Assembly (NCBI RefSeq): GCF_003626535.1
Contig: NZ_RBAL01000003.1
Coordinates: 1 to 64,000, forward strand
DNA: 64,000 bases
From: Streptomyces hoynatensis
GTDB lineage: Bacteria > Actinomycetota > Actinomycetes > Streptomycetales > Streptomycetaceae
Reading direction: 5' to 3'
Shown here piece after piece: positions 7,419-15,200 of this stretch. The position numbers were made by a program, and so were the translations under genes. The notes below the pieces were generated by a model. That model had not been told where the DNA came from and searched no databases. It was given only the letters and a program-made list of their open reading frames with translations. How positions within the stretch are numbered: the first letter of the stretch is position 1; every line of letters starts with the position of its first letter.

Positions 7419-9282
7419 GGCGGTGCTCCTTCAGATGAGGGGGCGGATGGGGGGAGAAACCCGAAGCGGCGGCAGCCGGGGGAGCGGGCGCCGAGGGGGG
7501 ACGGGCGAGGGAGTGGGCCTCCACGTCCCGCAGCCACTCCTCGGCGGCCAGGGTGGGCTCCAGCTCGGCGACGCCCGCGGTCAGCAGGGCCGGGGCCAGC
7601 AGCACCCGGCGCAGGACGGCCGGATCCGCCAGACCCAGGGCCGCGAGGCGCGAGTCCTCCGCCCAGGAGGCGAGGGTGCGGCGCTGCGCCCGCAGCCCCG
7701 CGTGCCACTCGTCCCCTGCCCGGTCCTTGGTGGTGCGGCGCAGGATCGCCTCGGGAACGATGCCCCGCATCGCCGCGGTCAGCAGCGGCTTGAACCGGGC
7801 CGGGTGCCCGGCCTCCTCGGGGCGGGCCCGCAGGCAGGCCGCGAACACCGCGTCGTCGCAAAAGGGCATGTCGGCGGGCAGCCCGGCCCGTTCCGACCCT
7901 TCCGCGATCTGGAAGGCGAGCCGGCCGGCCCCGTGCAGGGCCTGGACCCAGGCGTGGGTGCCGCGGTCCCGGCCGAGGGGCTCGCAGCCCTCGGCCAGGG
8001 CGCGCAGCCGCTCCGCCACCAACTCCCGCGCCCCCGGCGTGACCCAGGGCGGCAGCGCCGGCCGCGGGCCCCAGTCGCAGGCGGGGGCGGCGCCCCGGCG
8101 GACGCCGTCCAGGGCGGCGGCCTGCGCGGCGAGCCGGCCCGCCGGGCCGCGGCGGGAGAGCAGCTGGGCCGCCGTCGCCCGAAGCGGCCACCGCAAGGCG
8201 GCGCGGTGGGCTGCCGCGTGCCGCAGGGCGGTCAGGGGCCGGTGCCGCAGCAGCCGGTGCAGATAGGCAGGCGGCGGGGTCACGACGTCGTCCCCGCCGT
8301 GGCCACACAGCCGCCGCGGCGCTCCGTGCCCCAGCAGCAGGCGCGCGGTGTCCTCCTGCTGGGCGCGGTTGCGGACCAGCGCGGTGGGCCCGTCCGCGGG
8401 AGGGTTGCGCCCCTCAAGCCCCGCGAACAGGGCGGCCAGCTCGCCGGTGGGGACGGTCAGATGGGTCACGCCCGGCAGCTGCCGCGCGGCCTCGCGGGCG
8501 TAGCGGGCGTCCTGGCTGCCGACCGCGGACAGTTCCATGGTGAGGGCCACCAGCCGGGCGCCGGCCTCGTGGGCGAGGAAGCACAGCGAGGTGGAGTCCA
8601 TGCCGCCCGAGAGATCCGCCCCCCACAGCTCCCCAGGACGCACCCGGGCCGCGACCGCAGCGCGCAGCGCCTCCCGCAGCCCGCGGGCGGCCTGTTCAAG
8701 CGGCAGGTCAGCGGGCGGGGCCTGCCACCAGCGCCCGGTGCGTGCCGTGCCGTCGGTTTCCAGGTGGAGGGCGTCCCCGGGACGGACGGCGTCCACGCCC
8801 GCCCACACGGGCGCCGCGTTCAGCGGGTAGGGGACGCAGGGGACCAGCAGCCCGGCCGCGAGCCGGGCCGGGTCGGGACCTGCGCCGGTCAGCCAGGCCA
8901 GGGTGGACGCCCGGTCGGCGGCCACCGTCAGGCCGCGGACGCGGGCGGTGTACAGCCGCCGGTCCCCGGTGCAGGTGCCGCGGGCGAGGACCCGGCCGTC
9001 GCGGGAGACCAGCAGGTGGAAGCTGCCCGGCAGCTCCGTGGCCAGGCCCCGGGGCGTGAGGCCGGCGGGGCGGTCTTGGACCCGGCCGATCAGCAGGGCG
9101 CGGTCCGCGCCCGCCGCCGCCGTGGCCGACTCCTCCTTCGGCCAGCAGCCCAGCAGCCAGGGCCGGCCCGAGGCGTGCGGCACCACCCGGCACGCGTAGG
9201 GCCGCAGCCGCTCGAAGACGGCGGGCGCCGCCTCGTGGTCGGGAAGGACCACGAACCACCGCCCGCCGCACCAGGACGTCAT
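7375..9282 (-). CDS. lasso peptide macrolactam synthetase (asparagine-synthase-like cyclase, C protein)
   Basis: A 635-residue asparagine-synthetase-like protein. The N-terminal part (about 7–200) is a glutaminase-type fold without the N-terminal catalytic Cys, as in lasso cyclases. The C-terminal part has the ATP-pyrophosphatase P-loop SGGMDS (225–230) and GGDD at 329–332. The family adenylates an Asp/Glu side chain in the core peptide and joins it to the core N-terminus, closing the ring around the tail. It starts 9 nt after the precursor gene. The last roughly 50 residues are Pro/Ala-rich and encoded partly over the B1 gene, so the conserved part ends near residue 585. Its sequence does not reveal the ring size. 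Confidence 0.92.
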   Translation of the reverse strand: MTSWCGGRWFVVLPDHEAAPAVFERLRPYACRVVPHASGRPWLLGCWPKEESATAAAGADRALLIGRVQDRPAGLTPRGLATELPGSFHLLVSRDGRVLARGTCTGDRRLYTARVRGLTVAADRASTLAWLTGAGPDPARLAAGLLVPCVPYPLNAAPVWAGVDAVRPGDALHLETDGTARTGRWWQAPPADLPLEQAARGLREALRAAVAARVRPGELWGADLSGGMDSTSLCFLAHEAGARLVALTMELSAVGSQDARYAREAARQLPGVTHLTVPTGELAALFAGLEGRNPPADGPTALVRNRAQQEDTARLLLGHGAPRRLCGHGGDDVVTPPPAYLHRLLRHRPLTALRHAAAHRAALRWPLRATAAQLLSRRGPAGRLAAQAAALDGVRRGAAPACDWGPRPALPPWVTPGARELVAERLRALAEGCEPLGRDRGTHAWVQALHGAGRLAFQIAEGSERAGLPADMPFCDDAVFAACLRARPEEAGHPARFKPLLTAAMRGIVPEAILRRTTKDRAGDEWHAGLRAQRRTLASWAEDSRLAALGLADPAVLRRVLLAPALLTAGVAELEPTLAAEEWLRDVEAHSLARPPSAPAPPAAAASGFSPHPPPHLKEHRRDPSAGTARPAASP

Positions 9283-9291
9283 GGAGCCGCG

Positions 9292-9453
9292 TCAGCTCGG
9301 GGGAGTGTAGTGGTGCCCCCAACTCCCGTCGGGCTCCATGCCGATCCACTGCCCCTGGGTCTCGTCGGCGAAGCTCCCGATCCCGGCGAGCACCGGAGGC
9401 TCGTAGACCTCCGGCGCCCCCGGGGGCGTCTCCCTCTTCCCTACAGGTTCCAC
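9292..9453 (-). CDS. lasso peptide precursor (A), 53 aa
   Basis: GTG at 9453 is preceded by GGAGGG about 10 nt upstream. The 33-residue leader contains YEPPVLAGIGSFADET, an exact fit to the actinobacterial lasso leader motif YxxPxLxxxGxFxxxT, ending with the penultimate Thr at -2. The predicted core (codons 34–53, 9295–9354) is GQWIGMEPDGSWGHHYTPPS. It has Gly1 as nucleophile and Glu7 or Asp9 as ring-closing acid; Asp9 (a 9-residue ring) fits known ring sizes best. Trp12, His14, His15 or Tyr16 could act as steric plugs. The cyclase and B1 genes follow directly. I do not recognise this core among lasso peptides I know. Cleavage after Gln33 is inferred from the Thr(-2) rule. Confidence 0.9.
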   Translation of the reverse strand: MEPVGKRETPPGAPEVYEPPVLAGIGSFADETQGQWIGMEPDGSWGHHYTPPS

Positions 9454-9698
9454 TGCTGGCCACCCTCCAGGTCGGCTGAGTCCTCGTGGGCCCGTGCGAG
9501 GCCCTTGCGAGGTCAGCCATTTCCCGGAACGGGCCCTGCGATGTGTGCCGTCCCCCCATCGAGTGGTCACGGGACTCTTGTGCGGCAACTCGCCGCGTCC
9601 GGGCCCGAGTTGGCCGCTCGGGCCGCGCGGCGGGACCGCGTCCCCGGCGGCGGGGAAGCCGAAAGGGCCGGGGGCGGCTGCCCTCCGGCCCTTCGGGC

Positions 9699-9773
9699 TG
9701 GTGCGCGATACTGGGATTGAACCAGTGACCTCTTCCGTGTCAGGGAAGCGCTCTCCCGCTGAGCTAATCGCGC
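9699..9773 (-). tRNA. tRNA-Val (GAC), CCA encoded
   Basis: On the minus strand the acceptor GCGCGAT (9773–9767) pairs with ATCGCGC (9709–9703). The anticodon stem CTTCC/GGAAG encloses CTGACAC, giving anticodon GAC. The T-loop is TTCAATC, and A73 at 9702 is followed by an encoded CCA (9701–9699). It is nearly identical to the next tRNA-Val. Its 3' end faces the lasso locus. Confidence 0.95.
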
Positions 9774-9818
9774 CTGCCCCCCGGGCGGCTGCCCGGGGAA
9801 GGTCCTCGCGGACCCGAG

Positions 9819-9890
9819 TGGACGATACTGGGATTGAACCAGTGACCTCTTCCGTGTCAGGGAAGCGCTCTCCCGCTGAGCTAATCGTCC
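9819..9890 (-). tRNA. tRNA-Val (GAC), second copy
   Basis: Acceptor GGACGAT (9890–9884) pairs with ATCGTCC (9826–9820), with the same GAC anticodon loop as the neighbouring copy. The body is identical to the first tRNA-Val; only the acceptor ends differ. CCA is not encoded. It lies one base from tRNA-Cys, so the array is probably a single transcript. Confidence 0.95.
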
Positions 9891-9891
9891 G

Positions 9892-9962
9892 AGGTGGAGA
9901 CGGGATTTGAACCCGTGTAGACGGCTTTGCAGGCCGTTGCCTCGCCTCTCGGCCACTCCACC
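9892..9962 (-). tRNA. tRNA-Cys (GCA)
   Basis: A 71-nt tRNA: acceptor GGTGGAG/CTCCACC, anticodon stem ACGGC/GCCGT with loop CTGCAAA (anticodon GCA), and the U73 discriminator expected for tRNA-Cys. CCA is not encoded. Confidence 0.95.
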
Positions 9963-9984
9963 GAATGGGGGCGGGCCCCCTTCG

Positions 9985-10057
<73 letters not shown>

Positions 10058-10210
10058 ACTGTGTGTCCCCGATGTCACTTCCGTGCCCCGGCGACGTCAT
10101 GAACTCTAGCGGATCGGCCCGTAAGCTCAAACTCGGTAGGGGCCGTACCTGCCGCATCGCCGCGCCCGCGGGGCCGTTCCCCGCCCCGGGGCCCGCCGCC
10201 CTCCCGGTCC

Positions 10211-10224
10211 TAGACTCGTACGGG
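10211..10224 (+). promoter_or_regulatory. -10 box of a probable leaderless promoter for pabB
   Basis: TAGACT (10211–10216) lies 7 nt before the GTG at 10224, so transcription would begin at or next to the start codon. No Shine–Dalgarno sequence is present. I see no good -35 hexamer. Confidence 0.5.
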
Positions 10225-11354
10225 TGCGCGACCACGTCCCGGCCTCCCGGCCGCCCGCCGCCCCCACGCTCGCCCCCATGGCCAGGCTGGGCGGGCGCCT
10301 CGCCACCGGGCTGCGCGACGTGACCGACGACCCGGCCGCCCTGGACTCCCGCGGCTGGTGGGCCGTCGTCGCCGGTTTCGAGGGCGGGCTGGTGTGCGCG
10401 CGCTTCGACGAGGTGAGGACCGCGCCGCCGCCCGCGTCCGCGGGCTGGCGGGGGCCGGCGGCCGGCACGTGGCGCAGCTCCCTCGACCGGGCCGCCTACC
10501 TCGACGGCGTGGCCAGGGTCCGCGAGCACATCGCGGCCGGGGACGTCTACCAGGTCAACCTGTGCCGCGTGCTCGGCGCCCCGCTGCCCTCGCCCGAGGC
10601 GGACGTCGACGCGCTGACCGGCCTGCTCGCCCGCGACGCCGGCCCCGGCGCCCGGCCGGGCACCGTCCGGCTGCCCGCCCAGGGCGTCGAGATCGCCACC
10701 GCCTCCCCCGAGCTCTACCTGCGCCGCCGGGGCCGCACCGTGGAGTCGGGGCCGATCAAGGGGACCGCCCGCACGGCAGGCGCCCTGAGCCCCAAGGAGC
10801 AGGCGGAGAACGTCATGATCGTCGACCTGGTGCGCAACGACCTCGGCCGGGTCTGCGCCGCGGGCTCGGTGACGGTGCCCGGCCTGTGCGTCCCCGAGCC
10901 CTACCGGGGCCTGGTCCACCTCGTGTCCACGGTCCGCGGCGAGCTGGCGCCGGGCACCGGCTGGGCCGAGTTGCTCGCCGCGACCTTCCCGCCCGGCTCG
11001 GTGACCGGCGCGCCCAAGGGCAGCGCCCTGCGGATCATCTCCGCCCTGGAGACGGCGCCGCGCGGCCCCTACTGCGGCGGCGTCGGCTGGGTGGACGCGG
11101 ATCGCGGCGTGGGCGAACTCGCCGTCGGCATCCGCACGTTCTGGATCGACAGGACCGGCGGCCGCCCGCTGCTGCGGTTCGGCGCAGGCGCCGGGATCGT
11201 GTGGGACTCAAAGCCCGCCGCGGAATGGGCGGAGACGGAGCTGAAGGCGGCGCGGCTGCTCGGGGTAGCGTCTTCGGTGACGGCCCGGCCGCCCGGCGGC
11301 CCGGGCGGCCACCACGACCAGGCCGGCGAGGAGAGGGCAGCGACATGGCGCTGA
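10224..11354 (+). CDS. pabB: aminodeoxychorismate synthase component I (PabB), chorismate-binding enzyme
   Basis: A 376-residue chorismate-binding (anthranilate-synthase component I family) protein. VESGPIKGTAR contains the PIKGT motif with the active-site Lys typical of PabB, followed by NVMIVDLVRNDLGRV (metal and chorismate site), GSVTGAPKGSAL and FGAGAGIVWDS. With a glutaminase partner it converts chorismate to 4-amino-4-deoxychorismate for folate. The lyase gene pabC overlaps its 3' end by 10 nt, which favours PabB over anthranilate synthase. Start: GTG 10224, set by the nearby -10 box; ATG 10278 is the alternative. No PabA is encoded nearby. Confidence 0.9.
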   Translation: MRDHVPASRPPAAPTLAPMARLGGRLATGLRDVTDDPAALDSRGWWAVVAGFEGGLVCARFDEVRTAPPPASAGWRGPAAGTWRSSLDRAAYLDGVARVREHIAAGDVYQVNLCRVLGAPLPSPEADVDALTGLLARDAGPGARPGTVRLPAQGVEIATASPELYLRRRGRTVESGPIKGTARTAGALSPKEQAENVMIVDLVRNDLGRVCAAGSVTVPGLCVPEPYRGLVHLVSTVRGELAPGTGWAELLAATFPPGSVTGAPKGSALRIISALETAPRGPYCGGVGWVDADRGVGELAVGIRTFWIDRTGGRPLLRFGAGAGIVWDSKPAAEWAETELKAARLLGVASSVTARPPGGPGGHHDQAGEERAATWR

Positions 11355-12169
11355 TCTGGCTGGACGGCGAGCTGCGCGACGCCGACAGCGCGCGGATCTC
11401 CGTCTACGACCACGGACTGACCGTAGGCGACGGCGTGTTCGAGACGCTCAAGACCGAGAACGGACGTGCCTTCGCGATGCGCAGGCACCTGGACCGCCTG
11501 GCCGCCTCGGCCGCCGGGCTCGGCCTGCCGGAACCCGACCGCGACGAGGTCCGCCGGGCCTGCGCGGCGGTCCTTGCGGCCGTTCCGCTGCCGCTGGGCA
11601 GGCTGCGCGTCACCTACACCGGCGGGCCCGCCCCGCTGGGCTCCGACCGCGGCGAGGCCCCGCCCACCCTGGTGGTGGCCCACGCCGGGATCTCGCGCCG
11701 CCCGGACACCACCGCCGTGATCACCGTACCCTGGACGCGCAACGAGCGGGGCGCCCTGGCCGGCCTGAAGACCACCTCCTACGCGGAGAACGTGATCGCC
11801 CTGGCCCGCGCCCGCCAGCAGGCCGCCTCCGAGGCGCTGTTCGCCAACACGGCGGGGCAGCTGTGCGAGGGCACGGGCACCAACGTCTTCGTCGTCCTCG
11901 ACGGCCGGGCCCACACCCCGCCGCTCGGCTCGGGCTGCCTGGCCGGGGTGACCAGGGCGCTGGTCGTCGAGTGGACCGGAGCCAAGGAGACGGAGCTGCC
12001 GATGGACTGCCTGCGGGAGGCCGAGGAGGTCTTCCTGACGTCGAGCACCCGCGACGTGCAGGCGGTCCGCCGGATCGACGGCCGCGAACTGCCGGGCGCC
12101 CCGGGCCCGGTGACGGCCGAGGCGCTGCGGGTCTTCCGCGAGCGGGCGGCCGCCGACATCGACCCCTGA
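11345..12169 (+). CDS. pabC: aminodeoxychorismate lyase (PabC), class-IV aminotransferase fold
   Basis: A 274-residue PLP enzyme of fold type IV. It begins MALIWLDGEL, has the family's DHGLTVGDGVFETLK near the N-terminus, GLKTTSYAENV carrying the PLP Lys, and CEGTGTNVFVVLDG. It would split 4-amino-4-deoxychorismate into p-aminobenzoate and pyruvate. The alternative, a branched-chain or D-amino-acid aminotransferase, is less likely next to pabB. GAGGAGAGG before the ATG is a good ribosome site. The start lies 10 nt inside pabB, indicating translational coupling. Confidence 0.9.
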   Translation: MALIWLDGELRDADSARISVYDHGLTVGDGVFETLKTENGRAFAMRRHLDRLAASAAGLGLPEPDRDEVRRACAAVLAAVPLPLGRLRVTYTGGPAPLGSDRGEAPPTLVVAHAGISRRPDTTAVITVPWTRNERGALAGLKTTSYAENVIALARARQQAASEALFANTAGQLCEGTGTNVFVVLDGRAHTPPLGSGCLAGVTRALVVEWTGAKETELPMDCLREAEEVFLTSSTRDVQAVRRIDGRELPGAPGPVTAEALRVFRERAAADIDP

Positions 12170-12231
12170 GCGGGATCGCCTCCCGCCCGCACCCCTGGTG
12201 TAGGCGGGGCGCACGGGGTAGACCTCCTGGG

Positions 12232-13074
12232 GTGACCACCACACTGCGCCCGGAGGGCCCCGAGCTGAGCGCCGCGGGCGGCGGGCGCGCGCGCAGGTAC
12301 GGCATCCGCGTCAACGGCCGCCGCATCGGCGGCCTCTCCCTGCTGGCGGGGGAGGCGGCCGGGGAGCGGGTGGGGCGCATCGAGGACCTCGCCGTGGAGG
12401 CGGCCGAGCGGCGCCGCGGCCGGGCCACGGTCGCGCTGCTGGCCGCGGAGGAGGTGCTGCGGGCCTGGGGCTGCCGCCGCGCGGAGGCCCGCGTGCCCGC
12501 CGACGCGCCCGGGGCGCACGCGCTGGCCGTCGCCCTCGGCTACCGGGAACGCGGCCGGCTGATGCTCAAGCGCCTGACCGCGCCCCCGCCCGCACCGCCG
12601 GAGGGCGGCGAGGTCCGCCCGATGTCCGAGGCGGAGTACGGCGGCTGGCTGGCCGCGGAGCTGGACGGCTATCGCGCGTCCCTCGTCGAGGCGGGGATCG
12701 CCGCCGCGGGAGCGGCCCGCCACGCCCGGGAGTCGATCACCCGCCACCTCCCCGAAGGGCTCGCCACCGAAGGGGCCGTCCTGCGGGTGCTGCGCCACGA
12801 GGGGAGCCGGGTGGGCACCCTGTGGGTCTCGACCGTGCCGGGCCTGGCCCGTCCCGGCGTGGACGCCTTCGTCTTCGCCGTCCGGGTCGACGCCCCCCAC
12901 CGCGGGCGCGGGCACGGGCGCACCCTGATGCGGGTGGCGGAGGCGGAGTGCCTGGCCGCCGGGGGCGGCGTGCTCGGCCTCAACGTGTTCGCGTGGAATG
13001 CCACGGCGCTCGGCCTGTACGAGTCACTCGGCTACACCGCGGCCGAGTACCTCTGCTACAAGCCGCTCGCCTGA
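12232..13074 (+). CDS. tandem GNAT-family N-acetyltransferase
   Basis: A 280-residue protein with two GNAT-like halves. The N-terminal half (about 5–115; [19 protein letters not shown]) is degenerate. The C-terminal half (about 125–280) has the acetyl-CoA loop VDAPHRGRGHGRTLM and the terminal ALGLYESLGY segment typical of active GNATs. The substrate is unknown; an amine or peptide N-terminus is usual for the family. The start is GTG 12232, preceded at 7 nt by TAGACC (12219–12224), so the mRNA may be leaderless. The last 19 nt overlap the convergent thioredoxin-fold gene. Confidence 0.85.
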   Translation: MTTTLRPEGPELSAAGGGRARRYGIRVNGRRIGGLSLLAGEAAGERVGRIEDLAVEAAERRRGRATVALLAAEEVLRAWGCRRAEARVPADAPGAHALAVALGYRERGRLMLKRLTAPPPAPPEGGEVRPMSEAEYGGWLAAELDGYRASLVEAGIAAAGAARHARESITRHLPEGLATEGAVLRVLRHEGSRVGTLWVSTVPGLARPGVDAFVFAVRVDAPHRGRGHGRTLMRVAEAECLAAGGGVLGLNVFAWNATALGLYESLGYTAAEYLCYKPLA

Positions 13075-13574
13075 GCCAGCAGCCCCTCGGCCAGCCCGGC
13101 GATCCGCTCCCGCAGGCCCTCCTGCCCGCGCCCGCCGTCGAGCCGCTGCCCGCCGATCACGTACGTCGGGGTGCCGGTGACGCCGAGCGCCCTGCCCTCC
13201 GCCTGGTCGGCGTCCACGAGCAGCGTGTGCCGGCCGTCGATCAGCGCGGTCTCGACCTCGGCCGCGTCCAGGCCGAGCCCGGCGGCGACCTCGGTCAGCA
13301 GGGCGGGACCGCGCCTGCCGAGCTCCTCGGTCCGCGCCAGGACCGCCGTCCAGTACTCCTCGCCCCGGCCCTGGGCGTACGCCTCCTCCGCGGCCTGCGC
13401 GGCGTCGAGGGCGTGCCGGTGAGCCGGCAGCGGGAAGTGGCGCCGCCTGATCTCCAGCGCCTCGCCGAAGCGCTCCCGCAGGGCGCGCAGGTCGGCCTCG
13501 GCGCGGTGGCAGTCGGGGCACTGCAGGTCGCACCACACGTCGAGCACGACGCGGCGCGGTGGGTTCTGGGTCAT
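13056..13574 (-). CDS. DsbA-family thioredoxin-fold oxidoreductase (cytoplasmic)
   Basis: A 172-residue DsbA-like protein with active site CPDC (in LQCPDCHRAE, near residue 18), a helical insertion (about 60–125) and the cis-Pro loop GTPTYVI near the C-terminus. There is no signal peptide or membrane segment, so it probably acts in the cytoplasm as a thiol oxidoreductase or redox-linked factor. The ATG at 13574 begins MTQNPPRRVVLDVWCD. It is convergent with, and overlaps by 19 nt, the GNAT gene. The substrate is unknown. Confidence 0.88.
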   Translation of the reverse strand: MTQNPPRRVVLDVWCDLQCPDCHRAEADLRALRERFGEALEIRRRHFPLPAHRHALDAAQAAEEAYAQGRGEEYWTAVLARTEELGRRGPALLTEVAAGLGLDAAEVETALIDGRHTLLVDADQAEGRALGVTGTPTYVIGGQRLDGGRGQEGLRERIAGLAEGLLAQASGL

Positions 13575-13746
13575 GACCGCAAGTGTGGCCCACCGGGCGG
13601 GCCCGGGGAGCGGGGGCCGGGGGGCGGACGGGCCCGTTCCCCGCGGCGGCCGCCCGGCGCCCGGCACCCTGAGAGGACCCTGATCCCGCCCCTGAATCGT
13701 GCGCTGGGCCATGGCCTCACGCCCCGGGGCGAGGCAGGATGGAGAA

Positions 13747-14139
13747 ATGCTGATTGGCACCGTCTGCACCCTGCTGTCCGCCGCCGGGCTGGGCGTCTCG
13801 TTCCTCATCGCCCGCCGTCGCCGGTACGCGGCGGCGCTGCGGGCCGCCGCCGTCTCGCTGCTGCCCGTCGGCCTGGCGATGACCGGCGTCGTGCGCTTCG
13901 TGGTCAACATGACCATCAACCCGGTGGCCTGGGCCGGGTTCGGGGTGCTCGCGTTCTCCGTCCTGCTGTTCCTCTCCGGCCGCCTGGCCGAGGGCAGGGG
14001 CCGCGGCGCGTCCGAGGGGGAGTCCCGCGCCGCGCGCGGGCGCCGGTCCGCGCCGGCCCTCCCCTCGTCCGGCGCCTCGCGAGGCGGCGCCGAGGACTTC
14101 TCGGACATCGAGGCCATCCTGAAGAAGCACGGCATCTGA
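13747..14139 (+). CDS. conserved small membrane protein, 130 aa, unknown function
   Basis: A 130-residue protein with about three hydrophobic segments (residues 2–20, 36–58 and 60–80), a basic RRRRY cluster after the first, and a soluble C-terminus ending EDFSDIEAILKKHGI. I know similar proteins in streptomycete genomes but no function for them. AGGATGGAG precedes ATG 13747; an in-frame ATG at 13699 would add 16 residues without a ribosome site. It is divergent from the thioredoxin-fold gene. Confidence 0.75.
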   Translation: MLIGTVCTLLSAAGLGVSFLIARRRRYAAALRAAAVSLLPVGLAMTGVVRFVVNMTINPVAWAGFGVLAFSVLLFLSGRLAEGRGRGASEGESRAARGRRSAPALPSSGASRGGAEDFSDIEAILKKHGI

Positions 14140-14242
14140 GCCGCGGCCCACGCGCCGCTCCGCCCGGCGCGGAGTCAGGAGCACGCGCCCGCGTCGCGGC
14201 TCTTTAGCACACTGGGCGCGCCCAAACCCAGAGATTCGGCAA

Positions 14243-14269
14243 ATCACCACGCAAAGAAGGCGTGATGAT
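14243..14269 (+). terminator. imperfect hairpin downstream of the membrane protein gene
   Basis: ATCA-C-CACGC (14243–14252) faces GCGTG-A-TGAT (14260–14269) across a 7-nt A-rich loop, with one mismatch. The surrounding 60 nt are unusually AT-rich for this genome. It could be a terminator or an operator for the next small gene. Confidence 0.35.
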
Positions 14270-14307
14270 CGCGGAGGACCCGCCGGCTGGGTCATGATCA
14301 CCGCGAC

Positions 14308-14505
14308 ATGCCGTACACGACCAGCGAGCAGGCCCCCGATTCCCCGGAACGTGCCCTGCCCACCGCACCGCCAGCACAGACGCCCGAGGACAGCGAGCCC
14401 CGCGGCTGTCTCTACGCCCTCTCCCAGCCGCCGCTGCTGCTCTTCCTCACCGTCATCGGCGCCCTGCTCCTGATCGCCGGGGCGCACGACCAGTTCCTGT
14501 TGTGA
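14308..14505 (+). CDS. small single-span membrane protein, 65 aa
   Basis: A 65-residue product: a Pro/Glu-rich soluble N-terminus (about 1–32), a short linker with Cys34 (GCLYALSQPP), and one strong hydrophobic helix (about 43–60, LLLFLTVIGALLLIAGA) close to the C-terminus. It looks tail-anchored. CATGAT at 14295–14300 lies 7 nt before ATG 14308 and there is no Shine–Dalgarno, so a leaderless mRNA is possible. I do not know its function; such proteins accompany ssgB in streptomycetes as far as I recall. Confidence 0.65.
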   Translation: MPYTTSEQAPDSPERALPTAPPAQTPEDSEPRGCLYALSQPPLLLFLTVIGALLLIAGAHDQFLL

Positions 14506-14650
14506 GCCGGCCGTCTCCCGCGGCGGCCCGGCCGGCCGCCCCGCACGCCACGGCGCCGCCGTGGCGAGTGCCGCGGCGGCGCCGGGTCCGGGTCAGCGCC
14601 GGTTCCGCGCCGTCGCCCCGAGTCGGACGGCGCTGGGAACCGGCGGGTCT

Positions 14651-15064
14651 CTAGCTCTCCGCGAGAATGTGCGAGAGCTCCGTATCGAGGTCGAAGTGAC
14701 GGTGTTCCGTACCTGGCGGCACGGCCGCATCGGTTCGCTTCAGGAACGATTCGAGTGCCCGGGCAGGGGCCTCGAGCAGCGCCTCGCCCTCGGGCGAACT
14801 GAGGGCGATGCAGACGACTCCCTGCCCGTGGCTCCTGGAGGGCCACACCCGCACGTCACCCGTGCCCGTGGGCCGGTGCAGGCCCTCGGCGAGGAGATCG
14901 CGGGCGAATACCCATTCGACGGTTTCTTCGGCTCCGGTGTGAAATGTGGCGTGTACGGCGTAGGGGTCCGCCGTGTCATACCGCAGCCCCGCGGGTACAG
15001 GTAGTGAGGACTCGCTCGATACGACGAGGCGCAGGTGCAGCTCGCAGCTGACCGTGGTGTTCAT
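14651..15064 (-). CDS. ssgB: sporulation/cell-division protein SsgB
   Basis: A 137-residue SsgA-like protein that, as far as I can recall, is essentially identical to the strongly conserved SsgB of streptomycetes (begins MNTTVSCELHLRLV, ends TELSHILAES). SsgB localises to future septation sites in aerial hyphae and positions FtsZ during sporulation. Start: ATG 15064; the frame is open 39 codons further upstream but those codons lack the conserved sequence. Only a weak GAAAGG precedes the start. It is divergently transcribed from the SRPBCC gene across a relatively AT-rich 136-nt region that should hold its developmentally controlled promoter. Confidence 0.97.
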   Translation of the reverse strand: MNTTVSCELHLRLVVSSESSLPVPAGLRYDTADPYAVHATFHTGAEETVEWVFARDLLAEGLHRPTGTGDVRVWPSRSHGQGVVCIALSSPEGEALLEAPARALESFLKRTDAAVPPGTEHRHFDLDTELSHILAES

Positions 15065-15200
15065 AAGCGCCAGGGCCTTTCGCTCAGTGTGCGCTCGGGG
15101 ATTCGCACGTCGGCGAAATCGACATGCCACGTACGCGCCGGTTGTAAACCCCTCTGCCCTAATTGCGGGCTTTAATCTCATTCCAATGGAGGAAAGAGTT

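Noticed and set aside
9454..9698. A second lasso precursor or a B2 gene between the precursor and the tRNAs
   Set aside because: I read the minus-strand frames; none contains a leader motif or a Cys/His/Asp transglutaminase-like sequence. The region is probably only promoter and leader.
6943..9700. Integrase, transposase or att-site duplication around the lasso genes
   Set aside because: No recombinase motif and no repeated tRNA 3' end were found within the interval.
14973..15200. Upstream extension of the SRPBCC gene (ATG or other starts before 15201)
   Set aside because: The strong GGAGGA at 15188 fixes ATG 15201, and the upstream part overlaps ssgB antisense.
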